A stretch of DNA of 64,000 nucleotides from Ovis canadensis. Lineage: Eukaryota > Chordata > Mammalia > Artiodactyla > Bovidae. Below the pieces are notes generated by a model, which was given only the letters and a program-made list of their open reading frames with translations, had not been told where the DNA came from and made no database searches. Position numbers and translations under genes: made by a program. Shown here piece by piece: positions 1 through 11,975 of the stretch; within the stretch, counting starts at the first letter, position 1, and every line of letters starts with the position of its first letter. The stretch lies in assembly GCF_042477335.2 (NCBI RefSeq), contig NC_091245.1:86342501-86406500 (forward strand). Reading direction: 5' to 3'.

Positions 1-957
1 CCTTCCAATGAATATTCAGGACTGATCTCCTTTAGGATGGACTGGTTGGATCTCCTTGCAGTCCAAGGGACTCTCAAGAGTCTTCTCCAACACTATAGTT
101 CAAAAGCATCAATTCTTCGGTGCTCAGCTTTCCTTATAGTCCAACTCTCACATCCATACATGACTACGGGAAAAACCATAGCTTTGACTAGATAGAACTT
201 TGCTGGCAAAGTAATGTCTCTGCTTTTCAATATGCTGTCTAGGTTGGTCATAACTTTTCTTCTAAGCAGTAAGCATCTTTTAGTTTCATGGCTGCAGTCA
301 CCATCTGCAATGATTTTGGAGCCCCCCAAAATGAAGTCTCTCACTGTTTCCATTGTTTCCCCATCTATTTCACATGAAGTGATGGGACCAGATGCCATGA
401 TCTTAGTTTTCTGAGTGTTGCGCTTTAAGCCAACTTTTTCACTCTCTTCTTTCATTTTCATCAAGAGGCTCTTTAGTTCTTCTTTGCTTTCTGCCATAAG
501 GGTCATGTCATCTGCATATCTGAGGTTATTGATATTTCTCCCAGCAATCTTGATTCCAGCTTGTACTTCATCCAGCCCAGTATTTCTTATGATGTATTCT
601 GCATAAAGGTTAAATAAGCAGGGTGACAATATACAGCCCTGACGTACTCCTTTCCCAATTTGGAACCAGTCTGTTGTTTCATGCCCAGTTTTAACTATTG
701 CTTCCTGACCTCCATACAGATTTCTCAAGAGGCAGGTCAGGTGGTCTGGTATTCCCATCTCTTTAAGAATTTTTCACAGTTTATTGTGGTACATATAGTC
801 AGAGGTTTTGGCATAGTCAATAAAGCAGAAATAGTTGTTTTTCTGGAACTCTCTTGTGTTTTTGATAATCCAACAGATGTTGGCAATTTGTTCTCTGGTT
901 CCTCTGCCTTTTCTAAATCCAGCTTGAACATCTGGAAGTTCACAGTTCACAGTTCTG
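1..957 (-). mobile_element. BovB (RTE) LINE fragment, reverse transcriptase and 3' part
   Basis: The minus-strand frame 93-758 carries the BovB reverse-transcriptase core (GIPDHLTCLLRNLYGGQEAI, VRQGCILSPCLFN, RYADDMTLMAE), followed by the C-terminal CESW block. The catalytic YADD box is intact. The element is cut by the window start on its 3' side and truncated near 957 on its 5' side. The frame is broken between 758 and 774, so it is a dead copy. Confidence 0.9.
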
Positions 958-1284
958 TAGTTTATCATTAATATCCCATCATCAATACTAATGTAATTAA
1001 CAACATCATCATAACAATCATCTACTGGGCAGAAAATCAAATTATCTAGTAAAAATATTTCACACAAACCCTATGACAAGTGAAACAGTGTCATTAGCTA
1101 TTCCTTTAAATAGCTAATGCATCTGTGCATTCCCCTTTACCTTCAATTTTTCTAAGTGAGCAAGGAGAGGGAAGCCATCAGAGCTTAAAGTATGGGATTA
1201 ACTCAGTATGTGTTCAATGAGAGCAATACCACTTCCTAGGAAGCAACTTGAAAATTTATGAAAGAATTTTAAAATTATTTTTAA
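958..1284. other. Gene 3' flank, no feature recognised
   Basis: AT-rich sequence downstream of the host gene's stop. No gene, exon or assignable repeat is seen. Confidence 0.5.
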
Positions 1285-2350
1285 TAAAAAAATAATTTTG
1301 GAATAGTTTTAGATTTACAGGAAATTTGTGATAATACAAAGAATACTGCGGTATCTCATGCCCAGTTTCCTCCTGTTATTAACATTTGTAATTAGTAAGG
1401 TACATTTGTCACAAAGAAGCAATATTGCTAAATTATTAACTAAAACCCACACTTTATTCAGATTTCATTATATTTAACCTACTGCCCCTTTTATTTTCCA
1501 GGATCCCACCCAAGACACCACATTCAATCTAGTCATCATGTCTCCTTAATTTCCTATTGGCTTGGCTACGAGGGTTCTCAGATTTGTTTTTGATGATCTT
1601 GAAAAACTTTGATGACAGTTTTATGGAGTACTAATCAAAGAATTTTGTAAACTCTCTCTCAATTTAGATTCTTCTGATGTCTTCCTCATAATTATGGGGT
1701 TTTGGGAGGAAGACACAGAGGCAAATTGCCATTCTCATCACACGGTATTGGTAGTACATATTATCAGTATAACTTAGCTGATCCTGACTTTGACTAGCTG
1801 GCTGAGGCAATGTTTGTCAGATTTCTCCAATTAATCTAAGTAACTTTTCCCCCTTCCATATTACACTCTTTGAAAGTCATTATGCATAGCCCACACCTAA
1901 TGAGTGGGGAGTTGAGGAAGAAGAATCTATGTAAATTATTTGGAATTCTTCTGCAAAGAAGAGTTGTCTCTTCTCTCCCATTTATTTATTCAATTATTAA
2001 TTTACATTAATGTGGACTCATGAATATTTTATGTTGGATTATAATGCCATACTACTTCATTCTGTTGCAAATTTCTCCAGCTTTGGTGATTTGGAGCTCT
2101 TCCTGTGGGCTCCCGTGCCCCGTCAACAAATTTCCTTCAGTGTGTGCACATGTGTGGGTTTGACTTTTTGTTTGGTTTGGTTTTGTGAGTACCTCCTTAC
2201 TTTTTTGGCACTACAAGATGCTTCAGGGTAATCACAGGTACTTACTTCCCCATTCCCAGAACCAGTTATTTCCTGGAGTCCTGCTTCTTTATTGGAGAAT
2301 GGTATTAGAAACCAAGATTTGGGCATAAGATGAGCAGTGAGCACCCCTCA
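1285..2350. repeat. Ancient LINE-like repeat, family not assigned
   Basis: A diverged interspersed repeat beginning around GTTTTAGATTTACAGGAAAT. The same consensus reappears at about 54500-54905 (shared blocks: CCCAGTTTCC, ATTATTAACTAAA, TTTGTTTTTGATGA and the paired flanking text), so it is a repeat and not unique gene sequence. It may be an old L1M-type terminal region; orientation was not determined. Confidence 0.55.
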
Positions 2351-2642
2351 CTGCTACAGGGGTGTTGTTTCCCTGGGGCAATTTCAGCTGATGATGCAAA
2401 GAAATATAGGTGTGTATGCTGTAAATACTGCTAACTACAAATGTTCTCTATATGTAACTATCTGTATCTATATTAAGAAAAATATGAGTTCTTACTGATG
2501 TCTCCAACAGTAGCCCTTAACACATAGAACAGGGCCTCCTGCTCTTGTTTATCTCTAACCTTCCACTCCAACAGTGAGAAAGGTGGCTCCCATCATCTGC
2601 CAACATGTACTTAACTATCAAATTTCAGTATACATGTATGCA

Positions 2643-2849
2643 TGTGTTAGTTGCTCAGTCATGTCCTACTCTTTGCAATCCCATGGACTGTAGCCTGCCA
2701 GGGTCCTCTGTTCATGGAATTCTCCAGGCAAGAGTACTGGAGTGGGTTGCCATTCTATTCTCCAGGGGATCTTCCCGACCCAGGGATCAAGCCTGGGTCT
2801 CCCACATTGCCGGCAGATTCTTTACCATCTGAGTTACCAGGGAAGCCCA
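2643..2849 (-). mobile_element. Bov-tA SINE
   Basis: Antisense copy: it opens with GTTAGTTGCTCAGTCATGTCC and ends with the tRNA-Glu-derived head (ACCATCTGAGTTACCAGGGA AGCCC on the plus strand). This is a ruminant-specific family. Confidence 0.9.
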
Positions 2850-4891
2850 CACATATATAGTGGTTTCAGAATTGTTAAACTGTACCTCGTGGGAAGCAAC
2901 TTTTATCAACTATAGCGTAATGCTTGTGTGCAGTTCTTTTTGCCTTTAGTCTTAACAGACTTGTGGAAGCACATTTTGATGGTCATAATCTTTGTAGGGG
3001 TGGCTCTGACATTTATGAGGGAGAACTCAGGAATGCTAAATGTCCTGGAATGTGATGCACAATTCTGTACAAAATATTGCATACATGACTTAAACATCCC
3101 ACTGGCCATTTGTGCAAGTAAAACCTGTTTATTATCTATTTTTACACTGTTTTAATTTTCATTAAACAGTTCAAGAAAGTAGGTATCATGTAAAGCAAGG
3201 GAAAAATCACATTTCTTTTGTTCAGAATGTTACCAAGTAAACATTTATCATTTGGGAAAATAATGTCACTGATGGTAACACTGCATGTGGTGCCAAAGCT
3301 GCCAAAACAACTTCTCTGCACCTATTGTTGTCACATTTGTATAATTCTATGTGTGTATACAAACATGCTTATTTATCCTTTATTTTAAATGTCAAATACA
3401 AGGAAAAACTGTCTAAAAATTCAACTGAATATATTTTGTCTTACTTGGAGTTCCTGGTTCCACTGAAATGAGGTAGATGCTAAGTTTTTAATTGTTCTAC
3501 TTCTCCTAGAAACTGGAGGAAAAGTAAAAGGAAATAAAATCCCTTAAATACATTTCAGTGAAAATGGGAGAGAGTAAAAATCTTCCACACACTAAACCTT
3601 CCAAGATTGCAGCATCTTGGAACGTGATTACTTTGTTTCCTGGTGATGGAATCCTTTAAAGAATGTTTGCAAGCCCAGGGGTCCTTAACTAGACTGGGTT
3701 TAAGAACCCAGCAAGAGGCGATATGACTACACAAAGGCAGTGATTTTAAGTTGTGCCCCTAAGCAATGAAGCTTAGAAAGCTACCTTGGCCTCCTCTATC
3801 AGAAAAAGATGTGCTCTGGAGAAAGGATGAAAGTATTCTGGTTAATGGAGACTATTAAGTGCCACTATAGATTAATAACTTTGCATTATGGTATAAACCT
3901 TAGACTTGTGAGTAATTTTGGTTAATTTATTACCAAGAAATTGATCACCTTGAGGAAATGAATAAAGTCAAATTCTCATATCAGCAAGGCTAAGTCTCCA
4001 GGCCTGGACTGTAGTCTGTTTAGCCTGGCAGTTCTTCAGCTGAGTCCACTGTGGCCAACTGGCCCATTACCACTGTCTCATCACACCTTCATTTAATTCC
4101 AGCATAGAATATGATTCTTTTTTTCATAAAACCCAGGAGACAGATTTGGAATTTCAACTGACTCAAGTTGAAATAAGTTGAAATAAGAATTGCTTTTATA
4201 AATAATGGATTTAATTTTAAAAACTCAAATATTTTTCAAGCAGAAGATAAAAGAAAATTCCTCCAATGCTAATTTGTTTTCAGTGCTGACTTCCTTTAAA
4301 CAGCTGAAAGTATCAAGAATAAAAATGAACCAACAATGTTTACATTTGCAAATGAAAGTACCCAGAGAAATAAGCAATGTGTTATCATGTCATCACTATT
4401 CCATCTATAATCTGATAGAAGGAATTGTGAAACCCACATTTTATTTTGCTTAAAAGAAGGGAACTAGACTGATCTTTCACAAACATCAATTTTAAATGCA
4501 CTGATTTTTCTTTTGGTGTATAAAACATTTTCAAGCTCTGCTTTTTCAAAAATTGCTTAAATACAAAAGAGCTAACACAAACTGCTACTACTGACCAAAT
4601 GTTTTATACACTGTTACTATGGTATCTTCCAACCCAATAAAAACAAGTTTCAAGTTAGGATTCTGAGAGTAGTGGGAAGTGTAAATTGAATCTGTGGATG
4701 TGAAGGATTTTAAATCAAAGAACTTTAACAGAATAATTATTTAATATATAGATTTTATAACAGATAAAGAGAAAATATTTTAACAATTACTTGATATCTC
4801 TTTCCTTTCAGGAAAAAAAGTCAATTTCTCCTTACAAACGAAGTATTACCTTACAATTAGGTAATTATAACAAAGGAAACAATTTGATATT
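2850..4891. other. 3' UTR and downstream flank of the carrier gene, no other gene seen
   Basis: AT-rich sequence after the stop codon. The part nearest 4892 must be 3' UTR of the minus-strand gene. The open frames here are short, lack splice context and resemble nothing I recognise. Confidence 0.5.
4440..4445 (-). promoter_or_regulatory. Candidate polyadenylation signal AATAAA for the carrier gene
   Basis: This is the first AATAAA on the minus strand after the stop codon, about 450 bases downstream. It is a hexamer match only; a further one occurs at 3926-3931. There is no cDNA evidence, so the UTR end is a guess. Confidence 0.3.
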
Positions 4892-5073
4892 CTACTTCTC
4901 AGTGAATCCCACATGGCCTTTCACTTTTTCAAAAGTCACACAACTAATGCATACTGAGGGAAGCACCTTTATGATGTTTGGCGTGACACCCCTGAAAAAT
5001 CCCCTTTTTCCTTCTTTGTTATATATATCTTGAATGAGCTGAATCATAGAAGTTGTTCCTTTTTCTTCCAGTG
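4892..5073 (-). CDS. SLC25A24-like: Exon 8 of 8: last coding exon, carrier repeat 3 and stop
   Basis: The coding part is 182 bp: (A)LEEKGTTSMIQLIQDIYNKE, then GKRGFFRGVTPNIIKVLPSV and CISCVTFEKVKGHVGFTEK, ending at TAG (4892-4894). It aligns with the C-terminus of SCaMC-1 ([27 protein letters not shown]), including the short K-ended tail, and is one residue shorter in the matrix loop. It supplies the last matrix helix and H6. The acceptor is GATTTTTTCCTTTGTAG, giving phase 1. The 3' UTR continues to lower coordinates; its end is not visible by motif alone. Confidence 0.92.
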
Positions 5074-5283
5074 CTACAAAGGAAAAAATCAATGTAATAT
5101 AACACTTAATCTAAAGATAGTTCAGTGGTTAAAATGAGAATTTATAGAGGCTGAAATTACTTCAGAGTATGCCTCTCTCCCTACCTGTAGAATTTCCTGT
5201 GCAGTCCAAACTGTAGTCTCTAGACACATGAAACTACACATTTAAATTAATTAAAACTAAGCAAAACCAGAAAATCAGTTTGT

Positions 5284-5323
5284 CAATTGCACTAACAACA
5301 TTTCAATTGCACTAACAACATTT
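5284..5323. repeat. Tandem duplication of a 20-bp unit
   Basis: CAATTGCACTAACAACATTT occurs twice head to tail in the last intron. The two copies are identical, suggesting a recent slippage or repair event. Confidence 0.9.
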
Positions 5324-6224
5324 CAAGTGATAACCTTGTGTCATTAATGGCTACCATACTGGATAGTACAAATAAAAAACTACATCACTGCAGAAAGCCC
5401 TCTTGGACAGCACTTGAAATTCTTTCACAAAGGACCCCAAAGGAGCATCTGGAATTGTGTATGACATACATAGTTTGATAGAGGGATAGACAGATCTTCA
5501 CCTGAACTGCAATATAAATAAATAAACAAAAACTCACTAAAAAGAGGAGAAAAAGCATTTAAAAGAAGGTAACTTACCACATGACCCCTTGAATAGTTAA
5601 CTCAGGATGACAATAGGATTATGTGGGGTTTCTTTTTCTTATCAAAAAGTGACACATGTATTTTCTTATAGTCTAAATTCCTAATATTTCACTTGAGAGA
5701 AACAAAAGAGATACCCTCTACTTAATATCTCTTGCTAAATGTACTAGAATACAAAATCACTGCATTCAGTTCCACAAGCGTATTAAGTTCCCGATGCAAA
5801 CTATGATAAGAGCAGAACTAGGGGGAAATATGTGCATATTGAGCAAATGTTGACTCAATTTGAAGAAAGAAAAATCTTTTCTATTGTTCTGCATGGAACT
5901 GCCTAATTTGAAACTCTGTGGAAATCATCAGTAATTGAAGGAAATGTGAAGAGTTCCAAATAAAACATTGGAGAAGAAATAAAATCTAAAATTCACAAGA
6001 CTCTGCAATAAAACAACAAATCCAAGATTCATGCTTTAAATATCAGAGAATTAGCTTTTGACTTATTTATTAATTCTACCATTTTTATTTTTGAAATCAT
6101 TAATTTCTACTCATTTAAAACAATTTATTTTTAACGGTCTTAAGTTAGTTCTTACTACTGTTTCATTAAAATTATTTTAAATAACTTTTAAAACTTATGA
6201 TTATTTCATTTATATAAAACTCAC

Positions 6225-6375
6225 CTTGAGCCTGCATACGAGTTCTAATAAGGTTCAGAGGGAAGCTGGCCATCTGACCACAAGCATGAGACAGTGTACT
6301 ACATCCCAGCAAAATCACTATTCCAGGGTCTAGAGAGCCTCTTGCGTGTTGTTCTAGCCAACGATTCTTCAAATG
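6225..6375 (-). CDS. SLC25A24-like: Exon 7 of 8: H5 and carrier signature 3
   Basis: This 151-bp exon enters in phase 0 and leaves in phase 1. It reads [20 protein letters not shown], then [20 protein letters not shown] and [10 protein letters not shown]. It matches LLKSYWLDNFAKDSVNPG...[29 protein letters not shown] of SCaMC-1. Helix H5 and the third signature are present as P-L-N-L-I-R; SCaMC-1 also departs from the acidic consensus at this position. The acceptor is CTTTTTTTCTGCCAG, with a good pyrimidine tract, and the donor is AAG|GTGAGT, the strongest of the set. Confidence 0.92.
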
Positions 6376-6474
6376 CTGGCAGAAAAAAAGAGTAGTAAAT
6401 ATCCTTTAACTACTGTGCAAGTCTAAGCACAGCACAGCAAGTCTAAGTAGAACAAAGTTCATTGCTCACTCAGT

Positions 6475-6660
6475 TTCAATAAACATTTTTGAGTAGCTTC
6501 TTGATTCAAGAATTATAAAGAGCATTTTCATCAACATCATCTCATTTAATCCCTACAGAAATTTGTTAATTTTATAAATTTTATAAATAAAGAAAGTAAT
6601 TCAGAGACTAATGAATTATCAGGTCAGAAAGCTGAAAAATGATAAGTCAAGCTTGGTAAC
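6475..6660 (+). repeat. MIR-like ancient SINE remnant
   Basis: The text around TCATCTCATTTAATCCCTAC and the following diverged '...AAAGTAATTCAGAGACTAATGA' resembles the MIR core and tail. It is strongly degraded. Confidence 0.4.
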
Positions 6661-8002
6661 TTGATTTTAGTAACTGTTCTTTCCAAAATCTTCACAAAAA
6701 ATTGTTCCTACTCTTCCTTGTATAGAGGAGGCATCTCTGGTGTCCTATTGGGCATCGGGTGCACAGATGTTTTCAAATTAATGATTCATACCATCTCAGT
6801 GCGAGTTCCCTGTTTACTCTCTGTTCATGCTTTATTTTGTTTGGCTTGATTGTTTTGGTCTGTGAGGATATTCAAAGACCCAAGCAAAATCTGGAGATTC
6901 TCAGAGGGATTAACAGGACACTGCAGAGAAGACTGAATAATGCACTCTAAATTAACAAACCCATTTTTCTCAAATTTTAAGAATGATTCATCTTTCTAGA
7001 TTTGCTTTTCTGTGAGTAAAAATGGCCAGAAAAGTTATATACAAATAACTGGTTGAAAATATCACTAAGTGTTTAAGAACTATTCATTAATTAAAGGATA
7101 CAACTCCACCATTATATACTGGGACAATTACTATCGAATATATAATTTGACACTTTTGAAAAACTAAATTTCAAAATGTCCTTACTCAGTGTGCATTTAT
7201 TACAGTTATGCAATAATAAAGAGAGAAATGTGTAATGGCACTCTGTTGCAACAGCAAAAAGAAATTTAACTGTAAAAATAAAAGAATGGAGGGAACCCAA
7301 TGTAAGCAGGGACAAACAATTTAATACAATCATAGAAAAGAAAATAAATGTATGTATTGGCCATCTTTCACATAATGGTGGTACCACTTATCAGAAATAA
7401 CCACTAGGCTTGTACCTAGAGAGATATTTTTCTTGTATTGAGAAAGAATTTTAAGTTAATCTAGTCACATACTCTCAATGTCCTTATAACCAAGGACATT
7501 GTTGGTTGGTATATATTCTTAGATATATTCTATATATTGTTATTTACATGGTATATATTGTTAAAGTGATCTACCTGAAGCAGATGAATAGTCATAAAAT
7601 GAAATGACTGGCTGAAGTAAGGAGAGCAACCTACACTTCACTGGAAGGCTGTTTACACTATCGCTCTTGCCTCTCGCCCCACTCCCCCCCAATTACTACT
7701 CTCCTCAATTCTCATTTTCACAACTGTACAATATTATTTCAGTTTTCTTAGCTTTAACTGATATTACATCAGACTTTTCTAGGGAGCTAAAAATCCTGAA
7801 TTCCAGACTTCTTCCAAGAACAATGAAATCAGAATATCCTAGGATATAGCCCAAGAATCTTATTTCTTAAATATCCACAGACAAATGATTCTAATATGTA
7901 TATAGAGTTGAAAACAACTATTTTATCAGCACTGAGGTCCTTAATTATTTTTTCAGACCCGCCCCTCTTAACTATGACCTCTTAACTATTCTCTAGCTTT
8001 TA
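6661..8002. other. Intronic sequence, nothing recognised
   Basis: Unique-looking AT-rich intron upstream (gene sense) of the 6225-6375 exon. There is a small TATATATTG-rich patch near 7500-7560. No exon or mobile element was identified. Confidence 0.4.
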
Positions 8003-8012
8003 TGTTACTTAT
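8003..8012. repeat. Target-site duplication, left copy (BovB 8013-11417)
   Basis: TGTTACTTAT, identical to 11418-11427. The first two bases of the right copy could also come from the element end. Confidence 0.85.
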
Positions 8013-8645
8013 CAGTTCAGTTCAGTTGCTCAGTTGTGTCCAAATATTTGTGACCTCATGAACCGCAGCACACCAGGCTTCCCTGTCCATCACCAACTTC
8101 CAGAGTTCACCCAAAACCATGTCAATAGAGTCAGTGATGCCATCCAGCCATCTCATCCTCTGTCATCCCCTTCTCCTCCTGCCCCAAATCCCTCCCAGCA
8201 TCAGGGTCTTTTCCAATGAGTCAACTCTTCACATGAGGTGGCCAAAGTACTGGAGTTTCAGCTTCAACATCAGTCCTTCCAATGAACACCCAGGACTGAT
8301 CTACTTTAGAACGGACTAGTTGGATCTCCTTGCAGTTCAAGGGACTCTCAAGAGTCTTCTCCAACACCACAGTTCAAAAGCATCAATTCTTCGGTGCTCA
8401 GCTTTCTTCACAGTCCAACTCTCACATCCATACATGACCACTGGAAAAACCATAGCCTTGACTAGATGGACCTTTGTTGGCAAGGTAATATCTCTGCTTA
8501 TCAATATGCTATCTAGGTTGGTCATAACTTTTCTTTCAAGGAGTAAGCGTCTTTTAATTTCATGGCTGCAGTCACCATCTGCAGTGATTTTGGAGCCCCC
8601 AAAAATAAAGTCTGACACTGTTTCCACTGTTTCCCCATCTATTTG

Positions 8646-9740
8646 TCATGAAGTGAAAGGACCAGATGCCATGATCTTCATTTTCTGAATGTTGAGTTTT
8701 AAGCCAACTTTTTCACTCTCCTCTTTCACTGTCATCAAGAGGCTCTTTAGTTCCTCTTCATTTTCTGCCGTAAGGGTGGTGTCATTTGCATATCTGAGGT
8801 GATTGAGATTTCTCCTGGCAATCTTGATTCCAGCTTGTGCTTCATCCAGCCCAGCGTTTCTCATGATGTACTCTGCATATACGTTAAATAAGCAGGGTGA
8901 CAATATATAGCCTTGACAGACTCCTTTTCCTATTTGGAACCAGTCTGTTGTTCCATGTCCAGTTCTAACTATTGCTTCATGACCTGCATACAGGTTTCTC
9001 AAGAGGCAGGTTAGGTGGTCTGGTATTCCCTTCTCTTGAAGAATTTTCCACAGTTTATTGTGATCCACAGTCAAAGGCTTTGGCATAGTCAATAAAGCAG
9101 AAAGAGATGTTTTTCTGAAACTCTCTTGCTTTTTCAATGATCCAGCAGATGTTGGCAATTTGATCTCTGGTTCCTCTGCCTTTTCTAAAACCAGCTTGAA
9201 CATCTGGAAGTTCACGGTTCACATATTGCTGAAGCCTGGCTTGGAGAATTTTGAGCATTACTTTACTAGCATGTGAGATGAGTTCAATTGTGCAGTAGTT
9301 TGAGCATTCTTTGGCATTGCCTTTCTTTGGGATTGGAATGAAAACTGACCTTTTCCAGTCCTGTGGCCACTGCTGAGTTTTCCAAATTTGCTGGCATATT
9401 GAGGGCAGCACTTTCACAGCATCATCTTTCAGGATTTGAAATAGCTCAACTGCAATGCCATCACCTCCACTAGCTTTGTTCATAGTGATGCTTTCTAAGG
9501 CCCCCTTGACTTCACATTCCAGGATGTCTGGCTCTAGGTGAGTGATCACATAATCATGATTATCTGGGTCATGAAGCTCTTTTTTGTACAGTTCTTCTGT
9601 GTATTCTTGCCACTTTTTCTTAATATTTTCTGCTTCTGTTAGGTCCATACCATTTCTGTCCTTTATCGAGCCCATCTTTGCATGAAATGTTCCCTTGGTA
9701 TCTCTAATTTTCTTGAAGAGATCTCTAGTCTTTCCCATTG
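8646..9740 (-). pseudogene. BovB reverse-transcriptase frame, broken
   Basis: Successive minus-strand frames (8337-8627, 8646-9215, and the true part of 9055-9975) encode BovB RT: MGKTRDLFKKIRDTKGTFHA, CFIDYAKAFDC, IPDHLTCLLRNLYAGHEAI, RYANDTTLTAE. Frameshifts near 8640 and 9060-9215 and the Asp-to-Asn change in the catalytic box make it inactive. The open frame reaching 9975 crosses the inversion joint and is not a natural protein beyond about 9750. Confidence 0.85.
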
Positions 9741-10370
9741 TGTTGTTCCCATTCTGCTGCATGGGCGCAGGAGGGCCAAGAGGAGCTACTCCACGTTCAA
9801 GGTCAGGAGGAGCAGCTGTGAGGAGATACCCCTCGTCCAAGGTAAGGAGCAGTGGCTGTGCTTTGCTGGAGCAGCAGTGAAGAGATACTCCACGTCCAAG
9901 GTAAGAGAAACCCAAGTAAGACGATAGGTGTTGCAAGAGGGCATCAAAGAGCAGACACACTGAAACCATAATCACAGAAAACTAGTCAATCTGATTACAT
10001 GGACCAGAGCCTTGTCTAATTCAATGAAGCTAAGCCATGCTGTGTGGGGGCAACCTAAGACGGGAGGGTCATGGTGGAGAGGTCTGACAGGATGTGGTCC
10101 ACTGGAGAAGGGAATGGAAAACCACTTCAGTATTCTGCCTTGAGAACCCCCATGAACAGTATGAAAAGGAAAAATGACAGGATACTGAAAGAGGAACTCC
10201 CCAGGTCAGTAGATGCCCAATATGCTACTGGAGATCAGTGGAGAAATAACTCCAGAAATGAATGAAGGGATGGAGCCAAAGCAAAAACAATACCCAGTTG
10301 TGGATGGGATTAGTGATAGAAGCAATACTGTAAAGAGCAATACTGCATAGGAACCTGGAATGTTAGGTCC

Positions 10371-11400
10371 ATGAATCAAGGCAAATTGAAAGTGGTCAAA
10401 CAGGAGATGGCAAGAGTGAATGTCAACATTCTAGGAATCAGAGAATTAAAAAGGACTGGAATGGGTGAATTTAACTCAGATCACCATTATATCTACTACT
10501 GTGGACAGGAATCCCTCAGAAGAAATGGAGTAGCCATCATAGTCAACAAAAGAGTCTGAAAAGCAGTACTTGGATGCAATTTGAAAAATGACAGAATGAT
10601 CTCTGTTCGTTTCCAAGGCAAACCATTCAATATCATGGTAGTCCAAGCCTATGCCCCAACTAGTAACGTTGAAGAAGCTGAAGTTGAATGGTTCTATGAA
10701 GACCTACAAGACCTTTTAGAACTAACACCCAAAAAAGATGTCCTTTTCATTATAGGGGACTGGAATGCAAAAGTAGGAAGTCAAGAAACACCTGGAGTAA
10801 CAAGCAAATTTGGCCTTGGAGTACAGAAAGAAGCAGGGCAAAGGCTAATAGAGTTTTGCCAAGAGAACACACTCGTCATAGCAAACACCCTCTTCAACAA
10901 CACAATAGAAGACTCTATACATGGACATCACCAGATGGTCAACACCAAAATCAGATTGATTATATTCTTTGCAGCCAAAGATGGAGAAGCTCTATACAGT
11001 CAGCAAAAACAAGACCGGGAGTTGACTGTGGTTCAGATCATGAACTTTTTATTGCCAAATTCAAAGTTAAATTGAAAAAAGTGGGGAAAACCACTAGACC
11101 ATTCAGGTATGATCTAAATCAAATCCCTTATGATTATACAGTGGAAGTGAGAAATAAATTTAAGGGACTAGATCTGATGATAGAGTGCCTGATGAACTAT
11201 GGACGGAGGTTCGTGACATTGTACAGGAGACAGGGATCAAGACCATCCGCATGGAAAAGAAATGCAAAAAGCAAAATGGCTGTCTGAGGAGGCCTTACAA
11301 ATAGCTGTGAAAGGAAGAGAAGTGAAAAGCAAAGGAGAAAAGGAAAGATATAAGCATCTGAATGCAGAGTTCCAAAGAACAGCAAGGAGAGATAAGAAAG
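10371..11400 (+). pseudogene. BovB endonuclease domain, broken
   Basis: Plus-strand frames 10371-10559, 10581-11075 and 10856-11287 encode the apurinic-type endonuclease of BovB (VNILGIRELKRTGMGEFNSD, FIIGDWNAKVG, then in another frame QIDYILCSQRWRSS and GSDHELF). Stops and a frameshift near 10890-10990 break it. It belongs to the inverted 5' half of the 8013-11417 insertion. Confidence 0.85.
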
Positions 11401-11417
11401 TCTTCCTCAGCAATCAG

Positions 11418-11427
11418 TGTTACTTAT
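11418..11427. repeat. Target-site duplication, right copy (BovB 8013-11417)
   Basis: TGTTACTTAT, identical to 8003-8012. Confidence 0.85.
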
Positions 11428-11975
11428 AATTCACAGTAAATGTCAGATGTCAGCTTAATTCTTCTTCATAGAGGTGTTTCAAGTTTAAAGTAACTGGTGC
11501 AATAGAAAACTGTGAGACAATCATAAAGAGTAAATTCCCAGGTAAGAAAAATGAAGTGATAAGTTTAGAGTAGAATATTTAGAATTTGAGTAATCGCCAC
11601 AAATAGCTCTGGAGTATAATCAGCTCAGTTTGGGGGTTTTATTGTTCTTTCTTTTTAAAATTAAACTATAGTTGAGTTATAATATTGTGTTAGTTTCAGG
11701 TGTACATCCGAGTTTTGTTTATATATAAATTTTCAGATTCTTTTCCACTAGATAAGATATACTGAATATAGTTCCCTGTGCCATACAGTAAATTCTTGTT
11801 TATCTATTTTATATACAGCAATGTGTATTTGCTAATTCTATGCTCCTAATTTGCAGCCACTTCCCCTTTGGTAATCAAATAAACCATATGTTTATTTTAT
11901 GTGTCTCTGAGTCTGTTTCTGTTTTGTAAATTAAATCATTTATACTATTTTTTAGATTCCACATATAAGTGATCA

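Larger units (their letters stand above)
8013..11417 (-). mobile_element. BovB LINE with 5' inversion (twin-primed), flanked by 10-bp target duplications
   Basis: The element's 3' segment (reverse transcriptase to ART2A-like tail) lies on the minus strand at 8013 to about 9750. Its 5' segment (5' UTR, endonuclease and up to the spacer before the MGKTRDLFKKI block) lies on the plus strand at about 9751-11417. In element order the 5' piece stops at CAGCAATCAGTG and the 3' piece resumes about 15 bases later. TGTTACTTAT occurs at both outer edges (8003-8012 and 11418-11427). One inserted unit with inverted 5' part is the signature of twin priming. The reverse-transcriptase box is YAND, not YADD. 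Confidence 0.88.

Noticed and set aside
93..758. 221-codon open frame as a host gene
   Set aside because: It is BovB reverse transcriptase; the same protein text recurs in at least six other places in the window.
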